The position numbers were made by a program, and so were the translations under genes. DNA of 62,502 bases from Lachnospiraceae bacterium (lineage in GTDB: Bacteria; Bacillota; Clostridia; Lachnospirales; Lachnospiraceae), in contig JAGBLN010000033.1 in NCBI GenBank assembly GCA_017635395.1, positions 1-62,502 of the forward strand, read 5' to 3'. The stretch's first letter is position 1. Each line of letters opens with the position of its first letter. Shown here piece after piece: positions 17,710 through 27,600 of this stretch. The notes below the pieces were generated by a model, which saw nothing but the letters and a program-made list of their open reading frames with translations, ran no database searches and was not told where the DNA came from.

Positions 17710-20700
17710 TTGGACAACAATATGATGCATAAGCTGCAGAAGGTTGATGAGCAAACAGAATACAACCTTAATTATCAGAAGAATGCCAATGAAGAGCAGA
17801 TCAGGAATTACGTAACTACACGTGTTCCGCTTAAGACACAGGAAGAATTTGGCCAGGGGGATGCTCAGCAGCATGCTGAATTCCTTCAGCAGGAGATCAT
17901 GAAAACAGGTGTGGTCGTGGGTGAGCAGAATCAGATGCTTTACCAATATAGCCAGCGGGAATTTGAGGAAGCTGACGAGACCCAGACAGAGAAGGATAGA
18001 GCATTCAAAAATGTGCTTCCGTCACAGAGAGGCTATTGGAAGGATCGCAGGGCTGAAAAGAAACAGGTTAATAAGCTCCGCAGGGAAACCAATGAGAAAG
18101 TTGATACGAACACTATCCGTGAGAAGAAGGATCTGGATTTCTATACCAAGTACCGCAGAGGATTTCTTGACCGTCATAAGGGCTATGCATCAAAGCTCTA
18201 TGAGAATGCTGAAACCAAGTACGGTATACCTCAGGCAACAGTTAAGGACGGCCTGCTCCCCTTCATGCATGTGTATAAGAGGAAATGGGATACTTTCAGA
18301 AAGAAGTCTATGGACGGCTATTCTGCATCCCCCAGTGCCAATAAGACCATGTTCAAAAACTATTTCAATAAGGGCGGGCTTCTGGATTCTATAAAGAGCT
18401 TTTTCTATGAGATAGCAAATGGCTGCAACTGGATATTAAGCAAGCTTCATATCACCCAGAGAAAGACACGTTCCCTCAGGATTGATACCCTGAATAAGTG
18501 TCTGGGCATGGTTCTCGAAAATCCTATCACAATGGATATGCTTACCGACAAGTATTATGCAAAGCATGCTGTTGAGTTTGAGGCACGTCTTGCCAGAATA
18601 AAGGGATTCAACATTCTTTTGAACGACAACAGGGAAGAGTGGTTTTCCAAGCTGCCTAAATCAGTACAGGATGTTGTAGAGCATCTTGTTATTAAAATGG
18701 AAAAGCCTCTTGAGGATTTCATGAACAGGCATAAGGAAATACACTGCCTTAAGCAGGGGCCTGATGGTGAGGAAGTCAAGGGTGAAGTTAAGAAGGCTTA
18801 TAATAACAGGCACGAGATCGTTGGAGGTGAAGATTACAAGTATAAACCTGTTGAAATTGAGCGTGAAGAGAATGAGTCTGATAAGCACTATGAAAAGCGC
18901 AAAAAGGACGCAGAGGCAGCTCACTTTGCAAAGATCGAGGCTGATAAGAATGCCATGACCGAGGAGAATATCCAGACATCCTGGGCAGCTATCCGTGAGC
19001 AGCAGCTTAGGGCTCAGGAGGTTATGACCGGCCTTATCAATGAAGGAACAGCCAAGCTTCTTGGCAGCGTTGAGAATGATGCAAAGAAAGCACGTAATAA
19101 GAGGGTAAGCAAAGCACAGAAAAAGAACCAGGCTCTCGACGAAACTGTATTTAAGTATGATGTTACCGGTGAGCTGGGCCAGAAGGTTGCAAGCCTGCAG
19201 ACATTGATTGCCAGCAATGAGAGCTCATTCCATATGCTGGGCTTAGAGATAAATACCGTATTTGAGAAGTTCTACCGCCTGACCACTGTAATGGACGAGC
19301 TTAAGGCTCGGGAGGTAGTCCTTGGGAAGGAAAAGTCACTTCTCAGCAAGACCGATATCGAGAGCCCTATCATGAAGGCAATGTTCCAGTCTCAGCGTAT
19401 TGTTGAGCTTCGCAGAAATAAGCAGAAGCAGTCTGTTATCCAGGACCGTATGAATGCTTATGAAAATGCCCTGAGGTTCCTTGCCAGCGGCGGAGAGGGA
19501 GAGCTTACAGCAAATGCAAAGGCACTGCTTAAGGCAGAGGGATTCCCTTATGTAGAGCATTTCCCTCAGTGGAAGAAGAACTATGCTGTGCTGTATAAGG
19601 ACGGTCTTGGAAAGGATCCCGCAGCTCTTAATGATGCCGAGATGGCAGATCATTTCTGGGAGATGCGCAAGGTGACCAGGACCCAGGCTAATCTTAAGGC
19701 GCAGCTTGAGGCAGAGAAGGCTAATGAGCAGCAGCCTCTCAATGCTCTGGAAATAGATTATAAGGAATTCTCAAAATTCAATATTACCAGTATTTCCAAG
19801 CTTATGAATGCAGAAGGCCTTAAGACCTACAGAAAGGTTAAATGTCTGACCGATTTCGCCAAGAGATTTGATGAGATGACTGAAGAGCAGAAGATGGCGG
19901 AATTCGACACTGAAGAGAAGAGAATAGATGCCGAGGTAAGGGCAGATGCATTCCGCAAATACGGAGCAAAGTGGATAACTTTCTTCGAGCGTGCCCTTGA
20001 GCCTAAGTATTATATGCCTGTTACCACACTGTCCCAGCTGAATGGTGAGGCACTTGAAAATGCAGAGAATAAGCTCACCGAGAAGTATCCTCAGAAGGAA
20101 GGAGAACTTACAAAGGATGAGCAGCAGATTCAGGAACTGATACAGGAAGTTAAGAACCAGCGTGCCGTTTACAGTGCTGATAACGCGTTCGAGTACTTCA
20201 GCGAAGGTGTTTACGAGAACCGCCGCCGCCATTTCCAGGATCAGATCAAGTGGAAGTTTATCCGCTATAACAACAATGCATTTGCTGACAAGACCATTGT
20301 TGATATACAGTCATCCATCAGAAAATTCCAGTCAGATCAGGTTAGACCCGAGGCAGAGCGTGTTGATGCCAAGATTGCAGCTGGTAAGGCAAAGGATGGA
20401 AAGGATCCGGAAGCAAGGGAGAAGGCTCAGCAGTTCGTTAACCAGAGAATATCTGCTTTCCTGAATATTAAGCTTGATCCTGCCGCATTGGAGATGGCTC
20501 ATTTCCATACCAATATCAGGGATTATCTCAATATCGTACAGAGCTACCGTGAGATGAAGTCCCTGATGAAGAATCCTGATCTGAAGGAATACTTCGATAC
20601 CTATGCCGATGTTAAGGACATGCTGGAGTCCCGCCTAAATAATGGTGCCATGGAGGCTGTCGATCAGGCTGTTTCCAAGTATCTGAAGAGTTTCGGATTC

Positions 20701-23148
20701 AAGGACAATCTGTCCGGTGATTTTGAGGAGAAGCTGGGCGAAAAGGATCTCGGACTTGTGGGCATGACAGAAGAAAAGCGCAAGGAAGAGTGGGAGAAGC
20801 GCTTTGGAGCTATATATAAGGAGTCTGAAGAAGCTCTCAAGAAGGCAAAGCAGAAGAGCGCAGAGCTTAAGGCTGCTGAGCAGTCAATGGCATCCAACGA
20901 GCTCTTTAACCTGCTTTATGAAAAGAGCAAGAATATCCAGGGCTTCGATCAGAGTGAATGGCAGCAGGCTCTCAGGGATATTGTTGAGCAGAAAAAGTGG
21001 AAAGGCAAGCTTGAAAAGTCAGAGGGACTGCGTGCACTGGTTATCGCTGAGGCAGAACGCCGCCTGAAGGCCGGTCCTAATGCAATGAACGACTACTTTG
21101 AATTCCAGCTCAGAAAGAATATATCTATGGATTTCGCAAAGCGTCTGGGTGAGCTGAACTACAAGATAGACGAGGATGCTGCGGCTCAGATCTTCGAGAC
21201 CTCACAGGGAGTTATGGATGCGACTGCAATGCAGTACAGGGTGCTTGATATTGATACCGACAGCCGTCTGCAGGAGGCGATCAACAAGAGGAACGAAGAG
21301 AATAAGGAAAAGGATAAGGAAGCGGAAAAGATAGATATTAAATCTTTCAGATTGCTGCTTCGTGACGTATACAGACAGCAGAACGGTCTGGCTATCAACC
21401 AGCAGTCCGAGGAGGATTTCAAGAAGAACAATGCGGATATAATGGATTATCTGAAAGGTAATAAGTACAATTTCCTGAAGCAGGCAACAGACCAGATCCT
21501 AAGCTTTACGCTGACTGAAGACATGTTCAAGTATGAAAATATCAGAGCAAACTTCAAGGATCTGTACAAGAATGCACTCCGTATAGAAGCCTTTGCACAG
21601 ATCTATAACTCCGAAAAGGCATTCTTTGCGAGTGATGCGCTGCCTAAAGAAGTAAGGGATGAACTGAAATGGCGTTACAGCAAGCTGGCAGGTGGTGCAT
21701 ACTTATCATTCGTTGACATGATCAAGGCTTATGTAAGCTCCCAGGGCGTGGATGAGTACGGACAGCCCGGCATGGGTATTGATTTCGCCCAGGCTGAGAA
21801 GGATAAGGAAAGGCGTGACAAGACCATTAAGTGGTACAACGTATATGAGAAGCTTGTTAAGTTCTCTACAGGCTCATACAGACATAATAAGTCAGTGGGC
21901 TTAAAGATAGAGGCTAAGAAGAATGAGGCTCTTGGCGAATTCGAAAAGGCATACGAGGAAGCCAAGATGCCGTTTATGGAGATGGAAGCTGCAAATGCCC
22001 TCAGGGAAGTTAACAAGCAGTATTCACGATGCGTCACCGATTCGACTGTCCAGGGTCTTGCTGAGTTTATCGGCGTGAATGATAAAGTGCAGAAAGTGCA
22101 GTTTGCAGATGTTAAATATCTCTTTACTCCGTATCCGATAAATGATAAGGCCGGCGAAGTTGAGGCGATGGAAAAGAATGCCAAGATGATCGATATGATA
22201 AAGGATGCTAACGTAAAGTCGATCGTCCGCAGTGAAAAGAACTTCAGCAGGCGCCAGTTTGCAAAGGATATGCAGTTCTTCGCACCCATGGCAGGTCAAA
22301 TGAATGCCATCATGAGGAAACTTAAGGATATCAAGCTTACCAGTGAAGACGATGTGCGCAAGATGATCACTCCTGAGCTTTATATCGAGTTTAAGAAGCT
22401 TAACGCATATCTGATGCTGGCTGAAGGACACAGAGGTGAATGGCAAAACGGCAAATTACTCCGCAGTTACCAGGCCTTTAACGAAAAGAACTCTCACTTC
22501 AAGGGTGATAAGAAGATCAATCTGGGTGTAAGCCAGGATGATATGGCAGAAATGAGTGATTTTGCGGGTGCTCTTATGGATGGCCAGTTCATCGCAAGGA
22601 TGAGAAGCTTCACCAAGATCATGGATATCTATGCTGATTATGTAGGTGTTGCTTCAGACGGAACACTTTTCAGAGATGATGTGGACGCAAAAGTGGGCAA
22701 TGATCAGACTGATAATTATAAGGTTGAGATCATCGAAGAGAGCCGCAGGAAGCGTAAAGAGTACTTCAATGCAGTCCTTAATGTAATGAATACAGAGAAG
22801 GTACCGGATCTTGTTCTTGAATATGGATCAGAAGGCGAAAAAGCTGCCTATATGAAGAATAAGGATAAAGAGGACAAAGAGAAGAAAAAGGAAGACGATA
22901 AGCGAAAGAAAGAAGAGGAAAAGCAGAAGGCTGCGCAGAAAAAAGCGGAAGAAAAGGCTGCGAAGGAACGTCTGGATAATGAAAAGGCGCAGGCGAAGAG
23001 GAATAAGAAGGCTGATAAGCAGGAAGCGGAAGAAAAGGCTGAGAAAGAAAAGAAAAAGAAGAAGGCGGAAGCTAAACAAAGAAAGACCGTAGAGCAGAAA
23101 CCGGAGGGAGAGAAGAAAAGCAGCTGGTTCAGTTGGGGCAAGAAGTAA
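17710..23148 (+). CDS. Unrecognised 1812-residue charged, largely helical protein
   Basis: I recognise no catalytic domain. The protein is soluble (no signal peptide, no membrane segment), rich in Lys, Glu, Ala and Asn, and predicted to be almost entirely helical with long coiled coils. The last 120 residues are an extreme K/E/A-rich helix (such as KKEDDKRKKEEEKQKAAQKK) ending in a short aromatic tag SSWFSWGKK. A more hydrophobic island at about residues 205-240 (LLDSIKSFFYEIANGCNWIL) could contact membrane or a partner. AAGGAGG ends 7 nt before the TTG at 17710, which I take as the start; ATGs at 17722 and 17725 are alternatives. It is followed by a GNAT-like gene in a probable two-gene unit. 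A scaffold, cytoskeletal or secreted-effector role is possible but not shown. Confidence 0.6.
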   Translation: MDNNMMHKLQKVDEQTEYNLNYQKNANEEQIRNYVTTRVPLKTQEEFGQGDAQQHAEFLQQEIMKTGVVVGEQNQMLYQYSQREFEEADETQTEKDRAFKNVLPSQRGYWKDRRAEKKQVNKLRRETNEKVDTNTIREKKDLDFYTKYRRGFLDRHKGYASKLYENAETKYGIPQATVKDGLLPFMHVYKRKWDTFRKKSMDGYSASPSANKTMFKNYFNKGGLLDSIKSFFYEIANGCNWILSKLHITQRKTRSLRIDTLNKCLGMVLENPITMDMLTDKYYAKHAVEFEARLARIKGFNILLNDNREEWFSKLPKSVQDVVEHLVIKMEKPLEDFMNRHKEIHCLKQGPDGEEVKGEVKKAYNNRHEIVGGEDYKYKPVEIEREENESDKHYEKRKKDAEAAHFAKIEADKNAMTEENIQTSWAAIREQQLRAQEVMTGLINEGTAKLLGSVENDAKKARNKRVSKAQKKNQALDETVFKYDVTGELGQKVASLQTLIASNESSFHMLGLEINTVFEKFYRLTTVMDELKAREVVLGKEKSLLSKTDIESPIMKAMFQSQRIVELRRNKQKQSVIQDRMNAYENALRFLASGGEGELTANAKALLKAEGFPYVEHFPQWKKNYAVLYKDGLGKDPAALNDAEMADHFWEMRKVTRTQANLKAQLEAEKANEQQPLNALEIDYKEFSKFNITSISKLMNAEGLKTYRKVKCLTDFAKRFDEMTEEQKMAEFDTEEKRIDAEVRADAFRKYGAKWITFFERALEPKYYMPVTTLSQLNGEALENAENKLTEKYPQKEGELTKDEQQIQELIQEVKNQRAVYSADNAFEYFSEGVYENRRRHFQDQIKWKFIRYNNNAFADKTIVDIQSSIRKFQSDQVRPEAERVDAKIAAGKAKDGKDPEAREKAQQFVNQRISAFLNIKLDPAALEMAHFHTNIRDYLNIVQSYREMKSLMKNPDLKEYFDTYADVKDMLESRLNNGAMEAVDQAVSKYLKSFGFKDNLSGDFEEKLGEKDLGLVGMTEEKRKEEWEKRFGAIYKESEEALKKAKQKSAELKAAEQSMASNELFNLLYEKSKNIQGFDQSEWQQALRDIVEQKKWKGKLEKSEGLRALVIAEAERRLKAGPNAMNDYFEFQLRKNISMDFAKRLGELNYKIDEDAAAQIFETSQGVMDATAMQYRVLDIDTDSRLQEAINKRNEENKEKDKEAEKIDIKSFRLLLRDVYRQQNGLAINQQSEEDFKKNNADIMDYLKGNKYNFLKQATDQILSFTLTEDMFKYENIRANFKDLYKNALRIEAFAQIYNSEKAFFASDALPKEVRDELKWRYSKLAGGAYLSFVDMIKAYVSSQGVDEYGQPGMGIDFAQAEKDKERRDKTIKWYNVYEKLVKFSTGSYRHNKSVGLKIEAKKNEALGEFEKAYEEAKMPFMEMEAANALREVNKQYSRCVTDSTVQGLAEFIGVNDKVQKVQFADVKYLFTPYPINDKAGEVEAMEKNAKMIDMIKDANVKSIVRSEKNFSRRQFAKDMQFFAPMAGQMNAIMRKLKDIKLTSEDDVRKMITPELYIEFKKLNAYLMLAEGHRGEWQNGKLLRSYQAFNEKNSHFKGDKKINLGVSQDDMAEMSDFAGALMDGQFIARMRSFTKIMDIYADYVGVASDGTLFRDDVDAKVGNDQTDNYKVEIIEESRRKRKEYFNAVLNVMNTEKVPDLVLEYGSEGEKAAYMKNKDKEDKEKKKEDDKRKKEEEKQKAAQKKAEEKAAKERLDNEKAQAKRNKKADKQEAEEKAEKEKKKKKAEAKQRKTVEQKPEGEKKSSWFSWGKK

Positions 23149-23173
23149 TACCGGCTGAAGGGTAATCAGCAAA

Positions 23174-23199
23174 GGCAGACCGCAGGCCTGCGGTCTGCC
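23174..23199 (+). other. Perfect 26-nt palindrome between the giant gene and the GNAT gene
   Basis: A 13-bp perfect inverted repeat beginning GGCAGACCGCAGG and ending in its complement. It is flanked by a further ATCAG (23165-23169) and CTGAT (23204-23208) pair. No T-run follows, so it is not a standard terminator. It may stabilise or separate the two mRNAs, or be a protein-binding site. Confidence 0.6.
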
Positions 23200-23262
23200 G
23201 TAACTGATGAAAACAATTAGGGGTTTGATAGTTATTACACAAGAATAGGAGAGAAAACTGAT

Positions 23263-24402
23263 ATGGCAATGAATTTTGATATGAAAGTAAAAAGGATCAC
23301 GCAGAACAACATAGAGTATTTTAGAAATCTCTTTGCCCCTGAAGTGGCAGATCTGATAGCTGCCGGTGCTCCGATCACAGCTCTTGGAGCATTCTCAGAC
23401 GGTATATGTCATGGCGCTATTGCCGGAGCACTTTCGGATGATTATGTGTTCACCATTTTATCATTGTATGTTGCTCCTTCCGCAAGACGTAAAGGAGCAG
23501 GTACGCTGCTTATTGAAAGTATCAACAATATGCTAATACCTTTTAGTGCCCGTGTGGAGATCGAGTACAATGAGCTTGAAATGGAGCAGGAGATCCTGAC
23601 AGAGTTCCTTCTGGTAAGCGGTTATGAATTTGATTCAGCAGTGGATGCGGCTTATTTTATGACTACCCTTGATAAGATCCTTGAATCACCTGTTATCAAG
23701 AGTCTGGATAAGGATATCACTGATGGCGAGATAACACCATTTGAATCAGTACTTGCCCGCAGGCTTACTGCCGCAAATGACAATGCTGAGAAGAAAGGAG
23801 CACCTGTTCCCGAAGGCGGACTGGCAGCAGAAACGGTTGATAAGGATATCAGCATGGCATATGTCAAGGATGATGAAGTACAGGCATATATTGCTATCGA
23901 GAAGTTAGCAGATGACCTTCTGGATGTTTCTGCTGTATATGACGGAAAGGGCGGCCCTGTCGTTCTGATAGCTATGGTAAAGAAGGCGTTGAAGGCAGCA
24001 TCTAAGAGATATTCCCCTGCTACAAAGGTGGTTACATGTGCGATAAATGACAGTTCCGAGAAGCTTATGGACCAGCTCTTTGACGGCAATGTGATCAGCA
24101 GAAAGCTTTACAGACGTGCAGAGCCTCTGTTCTCTGATGTTGAGATCGAGCGCTTCATTGACAGGACAATGGAGGCAGACGAGCAGGGCTATGTAAACAT
24201 GAGCGACGTTTTTGTAGAGGGAGACATAAGCGAGTTCACCACGCCGGGTGAGTCTGATCCCGATGATATCTTTGCGGATATTGAATATGATCCGGATATT
24301 CTTGATGGTGATGAGAAGGAAACAGTCTATATCGGAAAGCATGGTGCTGACTTCATGATGGATGAGGATCTCGGGGACGAGGATGAGGATGACGATGAGT
24401 AA
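23263..24402 (+). CDS. GNAT-like acetyltransferase with acidic tail
   Basis: A 379-residue protein. The first 150 residues have a GNAT fold, with the acetyl-CoA loop in LYVAPSARRKGAGTLLIESI (R-x-K-G-A-G). A second, degenerate half (about residues 190-290, AYIAIEKLADDLLDVSAVY...) looks like a second GNAT-type fold without a clear CoA motif. The C-terminus is extremely acidic (LGDEDEDDDE). The substrate is unknown. The basic giant protein encoded upstream could pair with this acidic tail, but that is speculation. AGGAGAG precedes the ATG; ATG 23269 is an alternative. Confidence 0.65.
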   Translation: MAMNFDMKVKRITQNNIEYFRNLFAPEVADLIAAGAPITALGAFSDGICHGAIAGALSDDYVFTILSLYVAPSARRKGAGTLLIESINNMLIPFSARVEIEYNELEMEQEILTEFLLVSGYEFDSAVDAAYFMTTLDKILESPVIKSLDKDITDGEITPFESVLARRLTAANDNAEKKGAPVPEGGLAAETVDKDISMAYVKDDEVQAYIAIEKLADDLLDVSAVYDGKGGPVVLIAMVKKALKAASKRYSPATKVVTCAINDSSEKLMDQLFDGNVISRKLYRRAEPLFSDVEIERFIDRTMEADEQGYVNMSDVFVEGDISEFTTPGESDPDDIFADIEYDPDILDGDEKETVYIGKHGADFMMDEDLGDEDEDDDE

Positions 24403-24502
24403 GTGATCCCCATAGGGATGAAGAGGATGACGAAGCAGACGGCGATGAGGATGATGACGAGTAATCCCGTCCCCTACTTGGCAGAAAGATAAAAACTATT
24501 CA

Positions 24503-24531
24503 GGGCCGGCACTGTTGTGCCGGTCCTTTTT
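24503..24531 (+). terminator. Terminator after the GNAT gene
   Basis: GGGCCGGCAC (24503-24512), loop TGTT, GTGCCGGTCC (24517-24526), then T5. A strong intrinsic terminator. Confidence 0.85.
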
Positions 24532-24611
24532 GATTTACATAGCTAATTATGTCTTTTATGCCGAAAAGTTGTATAATTTATGCAGTGTTGGCTTTAAACG
24601 GTGTGATCATC

Positions 24612-27600
24612 ATGGCAGACATATTAGAGAAGTTTAATTTTCAGCTGAATAAACGCAGTGTTGCGATGATTGTCTTAGGGGTGATAATCAATATCATGGG
24701 GCGAAGCATAGCCCTTTATTACCACCTTCCTTTATTCCTTGATTCCATAGGAACATTCCTTGTGGCAATAGTACTGGGTCCGGTAGGAGGCGCCATATCC
24801 GGCACCATCATGAATTTCATCGTGGCGGCATGGCCGTCATGGGAGTGGTCCTACTGTCTGGTAAGTATTGCAGGCGCAATAGTGGTGGGGCTTATTTTAT
24901 ATAAAAGGGAACGGATGGATTCCTTTACCATTGTGGGATGCAGCGTGCTTACAGGCATCGTTATGACCGTGGCATCCACTCCCCTTAACCTGCTCATAAG
25001 GGACGGAATGACCGGCAATGACTGGGGCAACGCAATGGTAGAGCTGATGGAGCAGTACATCAGCCTTAAGAGCCTGTGCTGCATAGCCGGCGAGCTGATA
25101 GTGAATATTCCGGACAAGATAATCATTCTTATCTTCCTGTCCTTCGGCATAGTAATGTTCAGGAAAGCCGGCATAACCATGATTCCTGAAAAGGACGGAG
25201 AAAAGAAGGAAAAATCTTCATCAAATAAGATACCTATGATTATCGTTGCCATAGCAGTGCCTTTGACAGCCCTCAGCTTTTCAACGCCGGTACTGGCATC
25301 TGTTGAGGATTTCGTGTCAGATTATGCGACCACCGTTTATGGCGTATATGAGGGCTTGAGTTCTGCGGAGATCAATACGGTGACTCAGACAGGTGACGGA
25401 TACATCTGGGCCGGCGCCTATTCGGGACTCTACAGATATAACGGCACTAATTTTGAACAGATGGATTTAGATCCCAGGATCAGCAATGCCATAGTACTTC
25501 GCACCGATAAAAAGGGGCGCCTTTGGATAGGAACCAATGACAGCGGTGTGGCATGTTATGATACTTACCGGGATACCATCAGGTTTTTTACTTCTGAGGA
25601 CGGTCTTCCATCTGATTCCATCAGGGAAATCTGTGAAGACGGCCAGGGCAATATCTATGTGGCAACGGCATCATATATCTGCAGGATCGATGCGCTTTCC
25701 GGAAGCCAGACTGCCGGCGATACGGAAGTGGATGCGGAGGTCATTGAAAGCAACGATGATGTGAATATCACGGTCTATGATTCCCTTACGGATATTACTT
25801 CAGTTTATTCAATGGTATGTTTGGAGGATGGCAGCATATGCGGCGTCACTGCCACGGGAACGCTGTTCCTTATGCGTGACGGCGAGATTGTTTATACCCT
25901 TGAAAGCAAGACGGATGGCCAGCCTTATACCTGCGTGGCATACAGGGGCGAAGGGCATTATTTGGTGGGCACCGCCGGAGATACCATGGAGTTCCTGCAC
26001 TTAGAGGATGGCGGATTCGTAAAGACAAAGACTATCAAGACGGATATGTCCGGCTTTAACCGTATGTATTATTCAGAGCGTTACGGCGGATATTTTGTGA
26101 CTGCGATTTCCGGCTTATGCTTTGTAAGTGCAAGCGGCGTAGTGCAGGATCTTTCAATGGAAGGATTCAATACTTCTGTGGAGGACCTTCTGATAGACAA
26201 GCAGGGGAATATCTGGTTTTCTTCCAGCAAGCAGGGAATACTTAAGCTTTCAAAGAATCCTTTTTCTGATCTGTATAAGCGCATAGGCCAGCCTGCGCAG
26301 GTTGTAAACGCCATAATCATAGACGGGGACTATGCTTACATTGGAACGGACAACGGCGCGGTAAAGGTAGACCTTAAGAACAACATAAGGGTAAGCGACG
26401 AAATTTTAGAGGACTTAGGCGAGGTCCGTATCAGGGATATCATGCAGGATTCAAAGGGAAATCTTTGGTTCTGTACATACGGCGAAGAGGGACTGGTGCG
26501 CATCGATCCCAATGGGAATAAAAAGTCATTTACAGAAGAAACTGACAGCTCGGTATTGGGCTCAAGGTTCCGCCTGGCAAAGGAGTTAAGTGACGGACGG
26601 ATCTTTGCAGTATCCACATCCGGCATTAATTTTATCGACGGTGACAAAGTGGTTCTGACCATAGGCGCGGATGACGGCATGGCAGTGCCCAAGGCACTTT
26701 CAGTAGTAGAGGCTGTGGACGGAACGCTTTGGGTAGGAACTGACGGTGACGGAGTATATACCATAGTCGATGATAAAGTGAAGGGCCACTGGGGCAGGGA
26801 CGAAGGACTTTTATCCGGTGTCGTAATGAAGATGGTTGCCTGCAGGGGAGGAAGGCTGTATGTGACCAGCAACGGCCTTTACTACCACTCGGACAAGGGA
26901 ATCACCAAGCTGGACAACTTCCCTTATAACAATGTATATGACGCGTACATAACTGAAGACGGCACTGCGTACATTACATCAAGCGCAGGACTCTATGTTA
27001 CCAGGGAAGACGACCTGCTTAAAAATGATGAAGACTATACATATGCGCTTTTAAACAGCAAGCGTGGTCTTACCACCACCTTTACCGCAAATTCCTTCAA
27101 CTGCGTGGAGGGAGACCGCATGCTTTTCTGCTGTACTGACGGCGTGCAGATACTTAATACGGATGCGTACAGGAATTTTGACGAGCACTATCAGATAGTA
27201 ATAAAGGAAATGTCAAAAGAAGGCGTTCCCATCAGCATCGAGAACGGTGTCTACAATATACCTGCAGGTGCCGGCAGCTTGATGATCACGCCGGGAATAC
27301 TCAACTATACTGTTTCCGATCCCTTGGTAAAGGTAACCCTTGTGGGCGTTGATACTGAGGGAAGGATAATGAGGCAGTCCGCAATGGAAAGCATCTATTA
27401 TCCGTCCTTGGCTCCCGGAGACTACAAGTTTTCCGTACAGGTAATGGATGATGCGGGAGTGAAGCCGGAAAAGGAGATGGATTTCCTTATACACAAGGAT
27501 GCAAGGCTTTACGAACAGCCCTACTACAAGACATACATAGTTGTGGTAATAACTATAATGATAGCCTTTATAGTATGGCTGATATCCAAGCTGGGAAATA

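Noticed and set aside
22828-23172. Leu/Phe/Ser-rich open frame on the - strand opposite the end of the giant gene
   Set aside because: It mirrors the AAG/GAA-rich Lys-Glu codons on the other strand and looks like a membrane protein only for that reason.
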